NCBI RefSeq assembly: GCF_001676875.1
Contig: NZ_JYKA01000018.1
Location: 33,507 to 97,506, forward strand
Length of the DNA: 64,000 nt
Direction of reading: 5' to 3'
Source of the DNA: Chromobacterium subtsugae
GTDB taxonomy: Bacteria; Pseudomonadota; Gammaproteobacteria; Burkholderiales; Chromobacteriaceae
The notes beneath the pieces are model-generated. The model saw only the letters and a list, made by a program, of their open reading frames with translations. It was not told the origin of the DNA and ran no database searches. The translations under genes and the position numbers were made by a program. Position 1 is the first letter of the stretch. Each line of letters opens with the position of its first letter. Shown here piece after piece: positions 35,889-44,441 of the stretch.

Positions 35889-36765
35889 TGGTGTCGACGT
35901 TGTAGCGCACCAGCTGCAAGTAGCTGGCGGCCGGGCCCTTGGGGCTGGACAGCGCGTCGGCGTACAACTGCCCGCCTATCTTCACCTTGGCTTCATTCGA
36001 CAATTGCTGCAGCAGGCGCTTGTCGCTCATGTTTTCCATGAACACCGCGGTGACCTTTTCCTTGCGCACCTGGCGCGTCAGCTGCGCCACGCCCTTGGCC
36101 GAAGCCTCGGACTCGGTGCTGACGCCCTGGATCGCCAGCACCTTCAGCTGGTAGTGCTCCCCCATATAGCCGAAGGCGTCGTGCGAGGTCAGCATCTTGC
36201 GCTTGGCCGCCGGCACCGTGGCGAACTGCTTCTTCGCCCAGTCGTCCAGCGCCTGCACCTTGGCGGCGTAATCGGCGGCGCGGCGCTGGTACTCGGCCTT
36301 GCCGGCCGGGTCGGCCTGGATCAGGCCGGCGCTGATGTTCTTGATATAGGTTTGCACCCGCGACGGGTCATGCCAGGCATGCGGATCGACATCGCCGTGA
36401 TCGTGGTCGTGCTCGCCTTCGGCATGCTCTTCCTCAGGCGCCTGGCGGGTCTGGATACCCTTGGACGCCACCACGGTCACGCCGCGGAAATTGGCCGCCT
36501 TGTCCAGCCGCGACATCCAGCCCTCCAGGCCCAGGCCGTTGACGACCAGCACCTTGGCAGCGGACACCTTCTTGATATCGGCCGGCGACGGCTGGAACAC
36601 GTGCGCGTCCTGATCCGGGCCCACCAGCGACACCACCTCCACCCGGTCGCCACCGATTTCGCGGGTCATGTCGGCGATGATGCTGAAACTCGCCACCACC
36701 GGCACCTTGGCCAGCGCGAACGCCGGCATGCCCAGCAACAGCAGGGCGCCAAACAGCTTCTTCAT
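35869..36765 (-). CDS. znuA: Zinc ABC transporter substrate-binding protein
   Basis: 298-residue periplasmic cluster A-I metal-binding protein. A Sec signal (about 1-19) precedes VVASFSIIADMTREIGGD. Metal ligands are expected at DAHVFQPSP (His near 60), the His in GDVDPHAWHDP (about 135), His in SHDAFGYM (about 195) and Asp in YADALS near 270. The His/Glu/Asp-rich loop just before the second ligand (HAEGEHDHDHG) is typical of zinc rather than manganese proteins. It is the last gene of the zur-cobW-znuCBA operon, 13 nt after znuB. Confidence 0.92.
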   Translation of the reverse strand: MKKLFGALLLLGMPAFALAKVPVVASFSIIADMTREIGGDRVEVVSLVGPDQDAHVFQPSPADIKKVSAAKVLVVNGLGLEGWMSRLDKAANFRGVTVVASKGIQTRQAPEEEHAEGEHDHDHGDVDPHAWHDPSRVQTYIKNISAGLIQADPAGKAEYQRRAADYAAKVQALDDWAKKQFATVPAAKRKMLTSHDAFGYMGEHYQLKVLAIQGVSTESEASAKGVAQLTRQVRKEKVTAVFMENMSDKRLLQQLSNEAKVKIGGQLYADALSSPKGPAASYLQLVRYNVDTIMKSFR

Positions 36766-36778
36766 GCTTTTCCTCTCC

Positions 36779-37654
36779 TCAGGATTCCAGATGGCGGGCG
36801 CGGATATAGCGCGGCAAGGCGCCGCCCACCGGGGCAAACAGCAAAGACAGCAGATAGACCACGCCGGCCAGCAGGATGATGGCGGGTCCGGACGGCAATT
36901 CGAAGTGGTAGGACAACAGCAGGCCGCCCAGGCCGCTGAGGAAGGCGATGCCGACCGACAGCGCCAGCATGGCCTCGATGCGCTCGGTCCACAGCCGCGA
37001 GGTGATCGCCGGCAGCATCATCAGCCCCACCGCCATCAGCGTGCCCAGCGACTGGAAGCCGGCCACCAGGTTGAGCACCACCAGCATCAGGAACAACAGA
37101 TGCCACCAGGCGCCGCGCGCGCCCACCGCGCGCAGGTAGACCGGGTCCAGGCTTTCCAGCAGCAGCGGCCGGTAGATGACAGCCAAGGTCAGCAGCGTCA
37201 CCGAAGCCACGCCCGACACCAGATACAGCGCGGCGTTGTCCACCGCCAGCACCGAGCCGAACAGGATGTGCATCAGGTCGACATTACTGCCGCCCCGGGA
37301 CACCAGCAGCACGCCCAGGGACAGCGACAGCAGGTAGAAGGCGGCGAAGCTGGCGTCTTCCTTGATGCTGGTGAAGCGGGTGGCCAGCCCGGCCAGCAGC
37401 GCCACCAGCACGCCGGCGACGAAGCCGCCCAGGCTCATCGCCGGCAGACTGAGGCCGGCGAACATGAAGCCGACCGCCGCGCCGGGCAGCACCGCGTGGC
37501 TCATCGCGTCGCCCATCAGGCTCATCCGGCGCATCACCAAGAACAGCCCGATGGGGCCGGAGCCCAGCGCCAAGGCCAGGCAACCGGCCAGCGCGCGGCG
37601 CATGAAGGCGAATTCGACAAACGGCGAAACCAGTAGATCGTACAGATGTTGCAT
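36779..37654 (-). CDS. znuB: Zinc ABC transporter permease
   Basis: 291-residue ABC-3 family permease with about eight transmembrane helices. Start MQHLYDLLVSPFVEFAFMRRAL at 37654 overlaps the znuC stop by one base (TGATG). GDAMSHAVLPGAAVGFM (about 48-64) is the conserved loop of this family. Confidence 0.93.
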   Translation of the reverse strand: MQHLYDLLVSPFVEFAFMRRALAGCLALALGSGPIGLFLVMRRMSLMGDAMSHAVLPGAAVGFMFAGLSLPAMSLGGFVAGVLVALLAGLATRFTSIKEDASFAAFYLLSLSLGVLLVSRGGSNVDLMHILFGSVLAVDNAALYLVSGVASVTLLTLAVIYRPLLLESLDPVYLRAVGARGAWWHLLFLMLVVLNLVAGFQSLGTLMAVGLMMLPAITSRLWTERIEAMLALSVGIAFLSGLGGLLLSYHFELPSGPAIILLAGVVYLLSLLFAPVGGALPRYIRARHLES

Positions 37655-38397
37655 CAGGCGCTTACTCCATCCAGGCCGCAAACCGGCGCCTGGGCCTGCC
37701 AGTGGGCGGCGGTTTCCACCGCGCGCCGCAGATTGTCGTCAGTCAGGACCGCGGCGCTGTCGCCCCAGGCGATCACCTCGCGCGCCATCAGCAGCGTGTG
37801 CGGGAAATGCGTCCGCACCTGCATCGCGTCGTGCAGCACCGCGATCACGGTGCGCTTCTCGCCGCGCCACTGCGCCACCAGCCGCAGCAAATCTTCGGTG
37901 GTTTTGGCGTCCACCGCGTTGAAGGGCTCGTCCAGCAGGATCAGCCTGGCGTCCTGCACCAGGATGCGGGCGAACAGCACGCGCTGGAACTGGCCGCTGG
38001 ACAGCGCGGCGATCGGCCGCAACGCGAAATCGGCCAGCCCCACCTGCTCCAGCGCCTGCAGCGAACGCTCCATGCCGGCGCGCCCCACCCGGCCGAACGG
38101 GCCGCTCTTGTGCCACAGCCCGGTGCCGACCAGCTCCAGCACGCTCACCGGCATGCTGCGGTCTATCTCGGCCTGCTGCGGCAAGTAGGCGATGTCGCTG
38201 CGGCGGTGGCCATTCAGGTCCACGCTGCCGGAATCCGGCGCCAGCGCGCCCACCATGGCCTTCAGCAGCGTGCTCTTGCCGGCGCCGTTGGGCCCGAAGA
38301 TGGCGGTGGCGTCGCCGTCGGCGAAGCGGCCGCCGATATGGTGCACCGCCGGATGGCGCTGGTAGGACACCGTCAGATTGTTGAGGATGATGCTCAT
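37654..38397 (-). CDS. znuC: Zinc ABC transporter ATPase
   Basis: 247-residue ATPase. Walker A FGPNGAGKSTLLKA (about 34-47), signature LSSGQFQRVLFAR (about 133-145) and Walker B LILLDEPFNAVD are intact. The start MSIILNNLTVSYQRHPAV at 38397 overlaps the stop of the small His-rich gene (ATGA). Confidence 0.93.
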   Translation of the reverse strand: MSIILNNLTVSYQRHPAVHHIGGRFADGDATAIFGPNGAGKSTLLKAMVGALAPDSGSVDLNGHRRSDIAYLPQQAEIDRSMPVSVLELVGTGLWHKSGPFGRVGRAGMERSLQALEQVGLADFALRPIAALSSGQFQRVLFARILVQDARLILLDEPFNAVDAKTTEDLLRLVAQWRGEKRTVIAVLHDAMQVRTHFPHTLLMAREVIAWGDSAAVLTDDNLRRAVETAAHWQAQAPVCGLDGVSA

Positions 38398-38576
38398 GCC
38401 AGCTCCTGCAAGGCCCACCACACCAGCAGCCACAAGCCGGCCAGCGGCAGCAGGGTCAGCGCGACGCGCTGGCCGGCCGACATCGCCAGCAGGCTGAGCG
38501 GCGGCCGCAACGTGGCCGGGGTCAGGTGTTGATGTTCGTGCCCATGGTCATGGCCATGCGAGTGCGATCCGCTCAT
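38394..38576 (-). CDS. Small His-rich single-pass membrane protein in the zinc operon
   Basis: 60-residue protein. Residues 5-17 carry seven His alternating with Gly, Asp, Ser, Glu and Gln (HSHGHDHGHEHQH), a clear metal-binding tail. Residues 31-57 form one hydrophobic helix (VALTLLPLAGLWLLVWWAL). Both ends join neighbours through ATGA overlaps: its ATG with the cobW stop and its stop with the znuC ATG, so it must be translated with them. It probably binds zinc at the membrane, perhaps handing it to or from the COG0523 GTPase or the transporter. I do not recognise a named family. Confidence 0.8.
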   Translation of the reverse strand: MSGSHSHGHDHGHEHQHLTPATLRPPLSLLAMSAGQRVALTLLPLAGLWLLVWWALQELA

Positions 38577-39490
38577 TCCAGGCACTCCTTCAGCCAGGCT
38601 TCCACCTTGTCGGCCTCGAACGCCGGCGCGATCAGCTCGAAGCGGCTGTCGCGGCGCCAGGACACCTGGGCGGCGCCCCACTGTCCGGCGGCCCAGTTCA
38701 GCCACACCCAGCTGTCCAGCACGCGGAACACCCCCTTGGCTCGCGTGAGGCCCGGCACCTTGGCCGGCAGGTCGTCGAAGAAGCGTGTCAGGCGCTCGCC
38801 GTCGAAATTCAGCTCCGGATCGAAAGTCCAGCCGGCCGATTGCCACGCGCTGCTATTGTCCGGCAGCGCCGCCGGACGGTAGCGCGGCTTGGCGGCGCGC
38901 TCGGCGTCCAGCCAGGCCACGTCCAGTTGGCCGTCGCGCACTTCGCCGACCAGGGACTTGGGCGGAAACAACGCCGCCGCCTGCGCGCGGAAGGCCTCCA
39001 TGGTCGGGATGTCGGCGGCGTCTATCTTGTTGGCCACCAGCACGTCGGCGATGGAGATCTGGTCGCGGTACAGCGGCTGGCGGTGATAGTCCGGCTGAAT
39101 GAACTGGCGCGGGTCCACCAGCGTCAGCACCGCCGCCACTTCCAGCGCCTCGCCCAGCGGCTTGGCGCGCAATTCGTCGATGACGCCGGCGGCATGGGCC
39201 AGGCCGCTGGCCTCGATCAGCAGGCGGTCGGGCTTTTCGCGGCGCAGCAAGGTCGCCACGGTGGCGGTCATCTGCGGGCCGGCCACACAGCACAGGCAGC
39301 CGCCGGCGATCTCGGCCACCGCCAGCTCGTCGTTGAGCAAGGCGGCGCCGTCTATGCCCACTTCGCCGAACTCGTTGACGATCACCGCCCACTTCTCATG
39401 CTGCGGGCGGTTGGCGATCAGGTGGCGCAGCGCGGTGGTCTTGCCCACGCCCAGAAAGCCGGTAAACAGGTTGACTTTGGTCTTGTTCAT
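38573..39490 (-). CDS. COG0523/CobW-family zinc metallochaperone GTPase
   Basis: 305-residue G3E GTPase. GFLGVGKTTALRHL is the Walker A, IAGGCLCCVAG the CXCC metal site (about 66-76), IEASGLAHAAG a switch motif and VANKIDAAD the NKxD base motif. The CobW C-terminal domain follows. Being in an operon with zur and znuCBA, it should be the zinc-starvation type (ZigA/ZagA/YeiR-like) that supplies zinc to client enzymes. It is short (family 320-400) and lacks the long internal His tract; the His stretch is instead on the next, overlapping small gene. Confidence 0.88.
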   Translation of the reverse strand: MNKTKVNLFTGFLGVGKTTALRHLIANRPQHEKWAVIVNEFGEVGIDGAALLNDELAVAEIAGGCLCCVAGPQMTATVATLLRREKPDRLLIEASGLAHAAGVIDELRAKPLGEALEVAAVLTLVDPRQFIQPDYHRQPLYRDQISIADVLVANKIDAADIPTMEAFRAQAAALFPPKSLVGEVRDGQLDVAWLDAERAAKPRYRPAALPDNSSAWQSAGWTFDPELNFDGERLTRFFDDLPAKVPGLTRAKGVFRVLDSWVWLNWAAGQWGAAQVSWRRDSRFELIAPAFEADKVEAWLKECLE

Positions 39491-39504
39491 GATTTTTCGA
39501 CGGT

Positions 39505-39939
39505 TCAGATGGCACAGGACTGGCAACGGCCGGCCAGCACCAGGTTTTGCGGGCTGAGCGTGAAACCGGCGGCCAGCGCCATGTCGCGCAGGCTGGCCAG
39601 CCCGCCGGCGGCGTCCACCTCGTTGACGCGGCCGCATTGTTCGCACACCAGGATCAGGCTTTCGTGCTGGCAGTCGAAGTGGTCGCAGACGATGAAGCCG
39701 TTCAAGGCATCCACCTTGTGCAAGAGGCCGTGCTCCACCAGGAAGTCCAGCGCGCGGTAGACGGTGGGCGGCGCGGCCGAGCCGCGCTGTTGCTGCAGGT
39801 CGGCCAGCACCTGGTAGGCCTTGACCACGCCGCGGCGGCTCAGCACCAGCTCCAGCACCTGGCGGCGCAATTCGGTCAGTTTGCTGCCGCGGCTGGCGCA
39901 ATGGCGCTCGGCGGCGGCGAGATAGGCGGAGGAATCCAT
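39505..39939 (-). CDS. zur: Zinc uptake regulator Zur (Fur family)
   Basis: 144-residue Fur-family repressor. Winged helix with APPTVYRALDFLVEHGLLHKV (about 55-75), regulatory-site residues including CDHFDCQHESLILVCEQCGRVNEV (about 85-108; CxxC) and a final CQSC zinc site. Similarity and operon context with znuCBA point to Zur, not Fur. The start MDSSAYLAAAERHC lies 28 nt downstream of a palindromic box, so autoregulation is likely. Confidence 0.9.
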   Translation of the reverse strand: MDSSAYLAAAERHCASRGSKLTELRRQVLELVLSRRGVVKAYQVLADLQQQRGSAAPPTVYRALDFLVEHGLLHKVDALNGFIVCDHFDCQHESLILVCEQCGRVNEVDAAGGLASLRDMALAAGFTLSPQNLVLAGRCQSCAI

Positions 39940-39966
39940 GGTGGGGGCCCGGCTGAATAATGGGCA

Positions 39967-39983
39967 ATGTTACTGTATAACAT
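39967..39983 (-). promoter_or_regulatory. Zur box upstream of the zinc operon
   Basis: ATGTTACTGTATAACAT: 6-bp arms ATGTTA/TAACAT around five bases. It keeps the TGTTA...TAACA core of known Zur boxes (TGTTATAATATAACA-like) and lies just before zur. It sits 99 nt from the cytochrome c' start on the other side, which might also feel it. Confidence 0.65.
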
Positions 39984-40081
39984 CACCATTGCTCAACCAT
40001 TTACATAATGCGGGTTTTGACGGTTTGCCCGCTGTGATAGGCTGCTGGCGTCGTTTTCATGCCAAAACAGGGGGAATTTCG

Positions 40082-40510
40082 ATGAAAAAGATGTTGCTGG
40101 CTTCGCTGGCGCTGCTGCTGGCCGGCCAGGCGCTCGCCGCGGATCCGATCAGCCAGCGCAAGGACGCGCTCAAGCAATACAAGCCGGTGATCGGCGAGAT
40201 GGGCAAGATGCTGAAAGGCGACACGCCCTACAACAAGGACGAGTTCGCCAAGCTGGCCGTCAAGCTGGAGCAGCTGTCGCAGCAGCCCTGGCAATACTTC
40301 CCGGCCGGCAGCGGCGCCGGCCGCACCGACGCGCGCCCGGAAATCTGGAGCAAGCCCGCCGACTGGCAAAAGGCGATCGAGCGGCACAAGGCCGCCACCG
40401 CCAATCTGAAGCAGACGGCGCAAGGCGGCGACCTCGCCGCGGTCCGCAAGGCCTTCGCCGACACCCAGCAAACCTGTAAAGCCTGCCACAAGGACTTCCG
40501 CAAGGATTGA
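40082..40510 (+). CDS. Cytochrome c' family protein (first copy)
   Basis: 142-residue periplasmic class II cytochrome. Sec signal LLASLALLLAGQALA (about 5-19); four-helix bundle; heme site CKACH at Cys132 close to the C-terminus, the hallmark of cytochrome c'. Such proteins bind NO and may protect against nitrosative stress. A second related gene follows 110 nt later. Confidence 0.88.
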   Translation: MKKMLLASLALLLAGQALAADPISQRKDALKQYKPVIGEMGKMLKGDTPYNKDEFAKLAVKLEQLSQQPWQYFPAGSGAGRTDARPEIWSKPADWQKAIERHKAATANLKQTAQGGDLAAVRKAFADTQQTCKACHKDFRKD

Positions 40511-40620
40511 TCCGGCCGGGGCTGCCCACCCGGCCCCCCATTTCCCGCCGTCATCGATATAATCGGCGTTCGGCGCCACGCGCCGCCGTCCGACAAGCTT
40601 AGCCACCGATTCGAGATGCC

Positions 40621-41061
40621 ATGAACAAAACACTGACCGCGCTGCTGCTGGCAGCCATCGCCATTCCCGCCGCCCATGCCGACACGCCGGCCGAAATCCG
40701 CTCGCAGGCGTTCAAGAAGATGCTGCTGCAGTCGTTCGAGCCGATGGGCATGGCGGTGCGCGGGCGCGCGCCTTACGACCAGGCCAAGTTCGCGCAGCAA
40801 GCGGAGGCGATGAAAACGCTGGCCGCCGAGCCGTTCAAGCACTTCCCGGCGAACAGCATCACCGGCAAGAGCCGCGCCAAGCCGGAAGTCTGGAGCCAGG
40901 CCGCCAAATTCCAGGCCGACCGCGACGCCTTCCTGAAATCGGTCGATGCGCTGGCCGGCGCCGCCAAGGGCGGCGACCTCGGTTCGATCAAGAAGGCCTA
41001 CGGCCAAGTGGCGCAAAACTGCAAGACCTGTCACGACGCCTTCCGCGGCCCGGAAAAATAA
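40621..41061 (+). CDS. Cytochrome c' family protein (second copy)
   Basis: 146-residue homologue of the preceding protein, with signal LLLAAIAIPAAHA (about 8-20) and heme site CKTCH (Cys134). The two align over their length (for example PEVWSQAAKFQ versus PEIWSKPADWQ, and AKGGDLGSIKKAYG versus AQGGDLAAVRKAFA), so they arose by tandem duplication and have since diverged strongly. They may serve different acceptors. Confidence 0.88.
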   Translation: MNKTLTALLLAAIAIPAAHADTPAEIRSQAFKKMLLQSFEPMGMAVRGRAPYDQAKFAQQAEAMKTLAAEPFKHFPANSITGKSRAKPEVWSQAAKFQADRDAFLKSVDALAGAAKGGDLGSIKKAYGQVAQNCKTCHDAFRGPEK

Positions 41062-41080
41062 GCGCCCGGCGCATCAAAAA

Positions 41081-41106
41081 ACAAAGCCGGCATCCGCCGG
41101 CTTTGT
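41081..41106. terminator. Bidirectional terminator between cytochrome c' and cytochrome b561 genes
   Basis: ACAAAGCCGGC-ATCC-GCCGGCTTTGT, a perfect 11-bp stem with a 4-nt loop and an A6 run on the left side. It serves the converging genes. Confidence 0.8.
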
Positions 41107-41124
41107 CGTTTGCGCGCGCCGCGT

Positions 41125-41781
41125 TCAGCGCAGCAGCGCGAAATACAGCCCGCCGGCCGACAGCAGCAAGGCCGCCAGCGCCAGCGCGCCGTGGGCGAAA
41201 CGCAGCCTGGGCTTCTCCCCGGCCATTTGCTTGTAGCCGGTCAGCATCGGCTTCACCAGGTTCTGCTTCTTCACCACCCGGTAAACGACGATGGCGGCGA
41301 TATGCAGCGCCGCCAGGCCCAGCAGGCCGTTGAACAGCAGCTTGTGCACGCCGGTGGCGGCCTCCGCCACGCCGCTGTCCACGTGCTTGGCCAGCGGGCC
41401 ATCGTACAGATAACTGTCCACGTCGGCGGCGAACAGGCCGGTCAGCACCTGCGCGGCCAGCGCCAGCAGCATCGCCACCACCATCCAGCCGCCCAGCGGG
41501 TTGTGGCCGGGCGCCTCGCGCTCCGGCAATTCGCCCCGCAGATAGCGCAAGATGGCGCGCGGACCGCGCACGAAGCTGGAGAAACGCGCGGTCTGGCTGC
41601 CGATGACGCCCCAGATCAAGCGGAACACCAGCAGCGACGCCAAAGCCACGCCGCAATAGATATGGTATTGCAGCCAGTCGCCGCCCTGCTCGGCGCAAAA
41701 CCACATCGCCGCGAACAACAAAACCAGCGTCCAGTGAAACAAACGCGTCGGCGCATCCCACACCTTGACCTGCTGCGACAT
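41125..41781 (-). CDS. Cytochrome b561-type membrane protein (Ni,Fe-hydrogenase I b-subunit-like)
   Basis: 218-residue di-heme membrane cytochrome. VWDAPTRLFHWTLVLLF near the start, the Y-H-I-YCG helix (about 40), the GHNPLGGWMVV segment (about 95) and HKLLFNGLLGLAALHIAAIVVYR (about 145-167) supply His ligands in four helices. It is the group often paired with diheme or c'-type cytochromes, and here it faces two cytochrome c' genes. The start at 41781 has AAAGGG about 8 nt upstream. Confidence 0.85.
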   Translation of the reverse strand: MSQQVKVWDAPTRLFHWTLVLLFAAMWFCAEQGGDWLQYHIYCGVALASLLVFRLIWGVIGSQTARFSSFVRGPRAILRYLRGELPEREAPGHNPLGGWMVVAMLLALAAQVLTGLFAADVDSYLYDGPLAKHVDSGVAEAATGVHKLLFNGLLGLAALHIAAIVVYRVVKKQNLVKPMLTGYKQMAGEKPRLRFAHGALALAALLLSAGGLYFALLR

Positions 41782-42012
41782 TCTTAACCCTTTCCCTATC
41801 CCGGATATCCATCCATTTTGCCGCATCCCCGCCCGGACACCAAGATGCCGCCCCGCCATTTCAGCAATAAAATGGGCAATCCGCCGCCATGTGGCCGCAA
41901 ATTCGGTTAAGATGAATTCCCCACTCCAGCCTGGCGACGCCGTCGTCCCGCTGGAGCCGTTTTTTTCCGACGCCGCCCGCGGCGTCTTTCACCGTGTTGG
42001 AGACTCAGTCAA
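41782..42012. promoter_or_regulatory. Divergent promoter region of the b561 gene and tyrS
   Basis: 231 nt, no gene seen. It should hold both promoters; no T-box-like leader is evident in front of tyrS. Confidence 0.4.
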
Positions 42013-43287
42013 ATGACGCAAACCGCCCTTCTTCAGGATCTGGAGGCCCGTGGCCTCATCGCGCAAACCACCGATATGGCCGCGCTGCAGGCACTGCTGA
42101 ACAAGGAAACGGTTACGCTTTATTGCGGCTTCGACCCGACCGCCGACAGTCTGCACATCGGCAGCCTGGTGCCCATCCTGATGCTGAAGCGCTTCCAGCA
42201 GGCCGGCCACCGCCCGGTGGCGCTGGTCGGCGGCGCCACCGGCATGATAGGCGACCCCAGCTTCAAGGCCACCGAGCGCAAGCTGAACACCCCGGACATC
42301 ATCGAGAGCTGGGTGGAGAAGATCCGCGCCCAGGTGGCGCCCTTCCTCAGCTTCGAAGGCGACAACGCCGCGCTGATGGCCAACAACTACGACTGGTTTG
42401 GCGGCATGGGCGCGCTGGAGTTCCTGCGCGACATCGGCAAGCACTTCTCGGTCAACGCCATGATCAAGAAAGAAGCGGTGCAGCAGCGCATCGCCCGCGA
42501 AGACCAGGGCATTTCCTACACCGAGTTCTCCTACAGCCTGCTGCAAGGCTACGACTTCTCCGAGCTGAACCGCCGCCTGGACTGCAAGCTGCAGATCGGC
42601 GGCTCCGACCAGTGGGGCAACATCACCGCCGGCACCGATCTCACCCGCCGCCTGAACCAGGCCCAGGTGTTCGGCCTGACCATGCCGCTGGTGACCAAGT
42701 CCGACGGCACCAAGTTCGGCAAGACCGAATCCGGCACCATCTGGCTGGACGCGAAGAAGACCTCGCCCTACGCCTTCTACCAGTTCTGGCTGTCCACCGC
42801 CGACGCCGACGTGTACAAGTTCCTGCGCTACTTCAGCTTCCTGTCGGTGGACGAGATCGCCGCCATCGAAGAGGCCGACAAGAACCGCGACGGCAAACCG
42901 GAAGGCCAGCGCATCCTGGCCGAACAGGTCACCGCGCTGGTGCACGGCCAGGCCGCGCTGGAAGCGGCGCAGCGGATCACCCACAGCCTGTTCAGCAACA
43001 ACCTGTCCAGCCTGACCGCCGACGACTTCGCCCAGCTGGCGCAGGACGGCCTGCCCTGCGTCAAGCTGGACGCCGGCCACAGCGGCCTGGTGGACGCGCT
43101 GGCCGCCGCCGGACTCGCCAAGTCCAAAACCGAGGCCCGCACCTTCATCCAGAGCGGCGCGGTCAGCGTCAACGGCGCCAAGGCGGACAGCATCGAGCTT
43201 GAAATCGGCCAGGACCAGCGCCTGTTCGGCCGCTACACGCTGCTCAAGCGCGGCAAGAAGCTGTACGCGCTGGCCGACTGGCAATAA
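42013..43287 (+). CDS. tyrS: Tyrosyl-tRNA synthetase
   Basis: 424-residue class I synthetase. [17 protein letters not shown] is the HIGH-type motif (about 40-56), the tyrosine-binding LLQGYDF and GGSDQWGN segments follow, and KFGKTESGT replaces KMSKS (about 237). A C-terminal S4 domain ([18 protein letters not shown]) completes it. The protein is full length. Confidence 0.96.
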   Translation: MTQTALLQDLEARGLIAQTTDMAALQALLNKETVTLYCGFDPTADSLHIGSLVPILMLKRFQQAGHRPVALVGGATGMIGDPSFKATERKLNTPDIIESWVEKIRAQVAPFLSFEGDNAALMANNYDWFGGMGALEFLRDIGKHFSVNAMIKKEAVQQRIAREDQGISYTEFSYSLLQGYDFSELNRRLDCKLQIGGSDQWGNITAGTDLTRRLNQAQVFGLTMPLVTKSDGTKFGKTESGTIWLDAKKTSPYAFYQFWLSTADADVYKFLRYFSFLSVDEIAAIEEADKNRDGKPEGQRILAEQVTALVHGQAALEAAQRITHSLFSNNLSSLTADDFAQLAQDGLPCVKLDAGHSGLVDALAAAGLAKSKTEARTFIQSGAVSVNGAKADSIELEIGQDQRLFGRYTLLKRGKKLYALADWQ

Positions 43288-43304
43288 GCCGCCGCGGCAA
43301 AACC

Positions 43305-43330
43305 AAAGCCCGTCCGGATGGACGGGCTTT
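43305..43330. terminator. Terminator after tyrS
   Basis: AAAGCCCGTCC-GGAT-GGACGGGCTTT, 11-bp stem, then TTG TTT on the plus strand. It also faces the converging flavoprotein gene. Confidence 0.85.
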
Positions 43331-43345
43331 TTGTTTGCGGCAGGC

Positions 43346-43903
43346 TCAGGCGACGCTGAAGGCCTCCCCGGTGGCGAAGAAGGCGCCGCCAGCGATGTAA
43401 TGCACGCTGCGCCTGGCCGGATCGTCGTCGAAATGCCAATGGCCGGCGCTGAACAGCGCATCATCGGCCTGGGCGGCGACGACTTCGCCGATGAACAGAT
43501 CATATTGCGACTGGTTGCGCGGCTCCGGCACCACCTTGCACTCCAGGTAGCCTATGCAGCCCGCCACCAACGGCGCGCCGACCTTGCGCGCCGGCAACGG
43601 CTCCAGCCCGCTGGCGGCGAATTTGTCCAGCTCATGGCCGCTCTCGCTGCCTACTCGCACCACCTGCGCCGCCTGGGCTCGGCACGGGATATTCAGCACG
43701 AATTCGCCGCTGGCCTCGATCAGCTCACGGCTGTAGGTGGACTTGTCCACCACCACCAGCACCTTGGGCGGATCGAAATCCAGCGGCATCGCCCAGGCCG
43801 CCGCCATCACGTTCCGCCTGCCTCCCGCCGCGCTGCTCACCAGCACGGTGGGGCCATGGTTCAGCAAACGATAGGCCTTGGCCAGTTCCACGTCCGCCAG
43901 CAT
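43346..43903 (-). CDS. Flavin reductase-like flavoprotein (DIM6/NTAB family)
   Basis: 185-residue FMN-binding split-barrel protein. GPTVLVSSAAGGRRNVMAAAW (about 17-37), the LDFDPPKVLVVVDKSTYS strand-loop and EFVLNIPCRAQAAQV are typical of this family of flavin reductases. AGGGAGA precedes the ATG. No monooxygenase partner gene is adjacent, so the acceptor is unknown. Confidence 0.82.
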   Translation of the reverse strand: MLADVELAKAYRLLNHGPTVLVSSAAGGRRNVMAAAWAMPLDFDPPKVLVVVDKSTYSRELIEASGEFVLNIPCRAQAAQVVRVGSESGHELDKFAASGLEPLPARKVGAPLVAGCIGYLECKVVPEPRNQSQYDLFIGEVVAAQADDALFSAGHWHFDDDPARRSVHYIAGGAFFATGEAFSVA

Positions 43904-43946
43904 GTTGGTCTCCCTTGCGCAAAACAGCCATTCTAGCAGCTGCGGC

Positions 43947-44234
43947 TCAATGCAGCGCCGGCGCCTCCAAATGGCATAACCGGCGCTGCAGGCGCGCGTC
44001 CCGCGCCAGGATGTCCTCGAACAGCCGGCTGCGCGCGGCGATGTGATGGCCGGCGCGCCAGTCCTTCAGCAAGGCGAGCCCCAGCTCGAAATACTGCGGA
44101 TCGATCTGGCACAGGCGGCGCAAATCGAAAGGCGCGCCCAGTTGCAAGTCCACGGCCAGCTGCAGCAAGACTTCGGTTTGTTCTTGGTCCACGCGCTGCG
44201 CCAGCAGCAGCCGTATCTTTTTCGCTGCGTTCAC
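43947..44234 (-). CDS. Small hypothetical protein
   Basis: 95 residues, predicted helical and soluble, beginning (GTG) with a basic MNAAKKIRLLLAQRVDQ and containing many Leu and Arg. No motif recognised. An ATG 11 nt upstream is out of frame and quickly stopped. Located 43 nt upstream of the flavoprotein gene, probably in the same transcript. Confidence 0.5.
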   Translation of the reverse strand: MNAAKKIRLLLAQRVDQEQTEVLLQLAVDLQLGAPFDLRRLCQIDPQYFELGLALLKDWRAGHHIAARSRLFEDILARDARLQRRLCHLEAPALH

Positions 44235-44317
44235 GCCGATTCCATGATTAAAATGGCATAAAAATTTAGCATGGAATACATATTCGCGTAACTAACTCTT
44301 CACGATGGTCATATAAC

Positions 44318-44345
44318 AAAAAAAGGCCCGGGCTTTCGCCGGGCC
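44318..44345 (-). terminator. Terminator of the DUF2844-DUF3443 operon
   Basis: On the minus strand GGCCCGG-N7-CCGGGCC followed by seven T. It lies about 97 nt past the DUF3443 stop. Confidence 0.85.
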
Positions 44346-44441
44346 AGTTTGCCATTATCCTCAAGCACAAAGACAGAGGAGATGTCATCGTGATGACAAT
44401 CGCGTTATAGACAACTTCGTGCTGCGCTGCAAGATCGAATG

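Noticed and set aside
41782..42012. T-box or other riboswitch ahead of tyrS
   Set aside because: No T-box sequence or specifier-like structure is visible, and such leaders are not expected outside Gram-positive groups.
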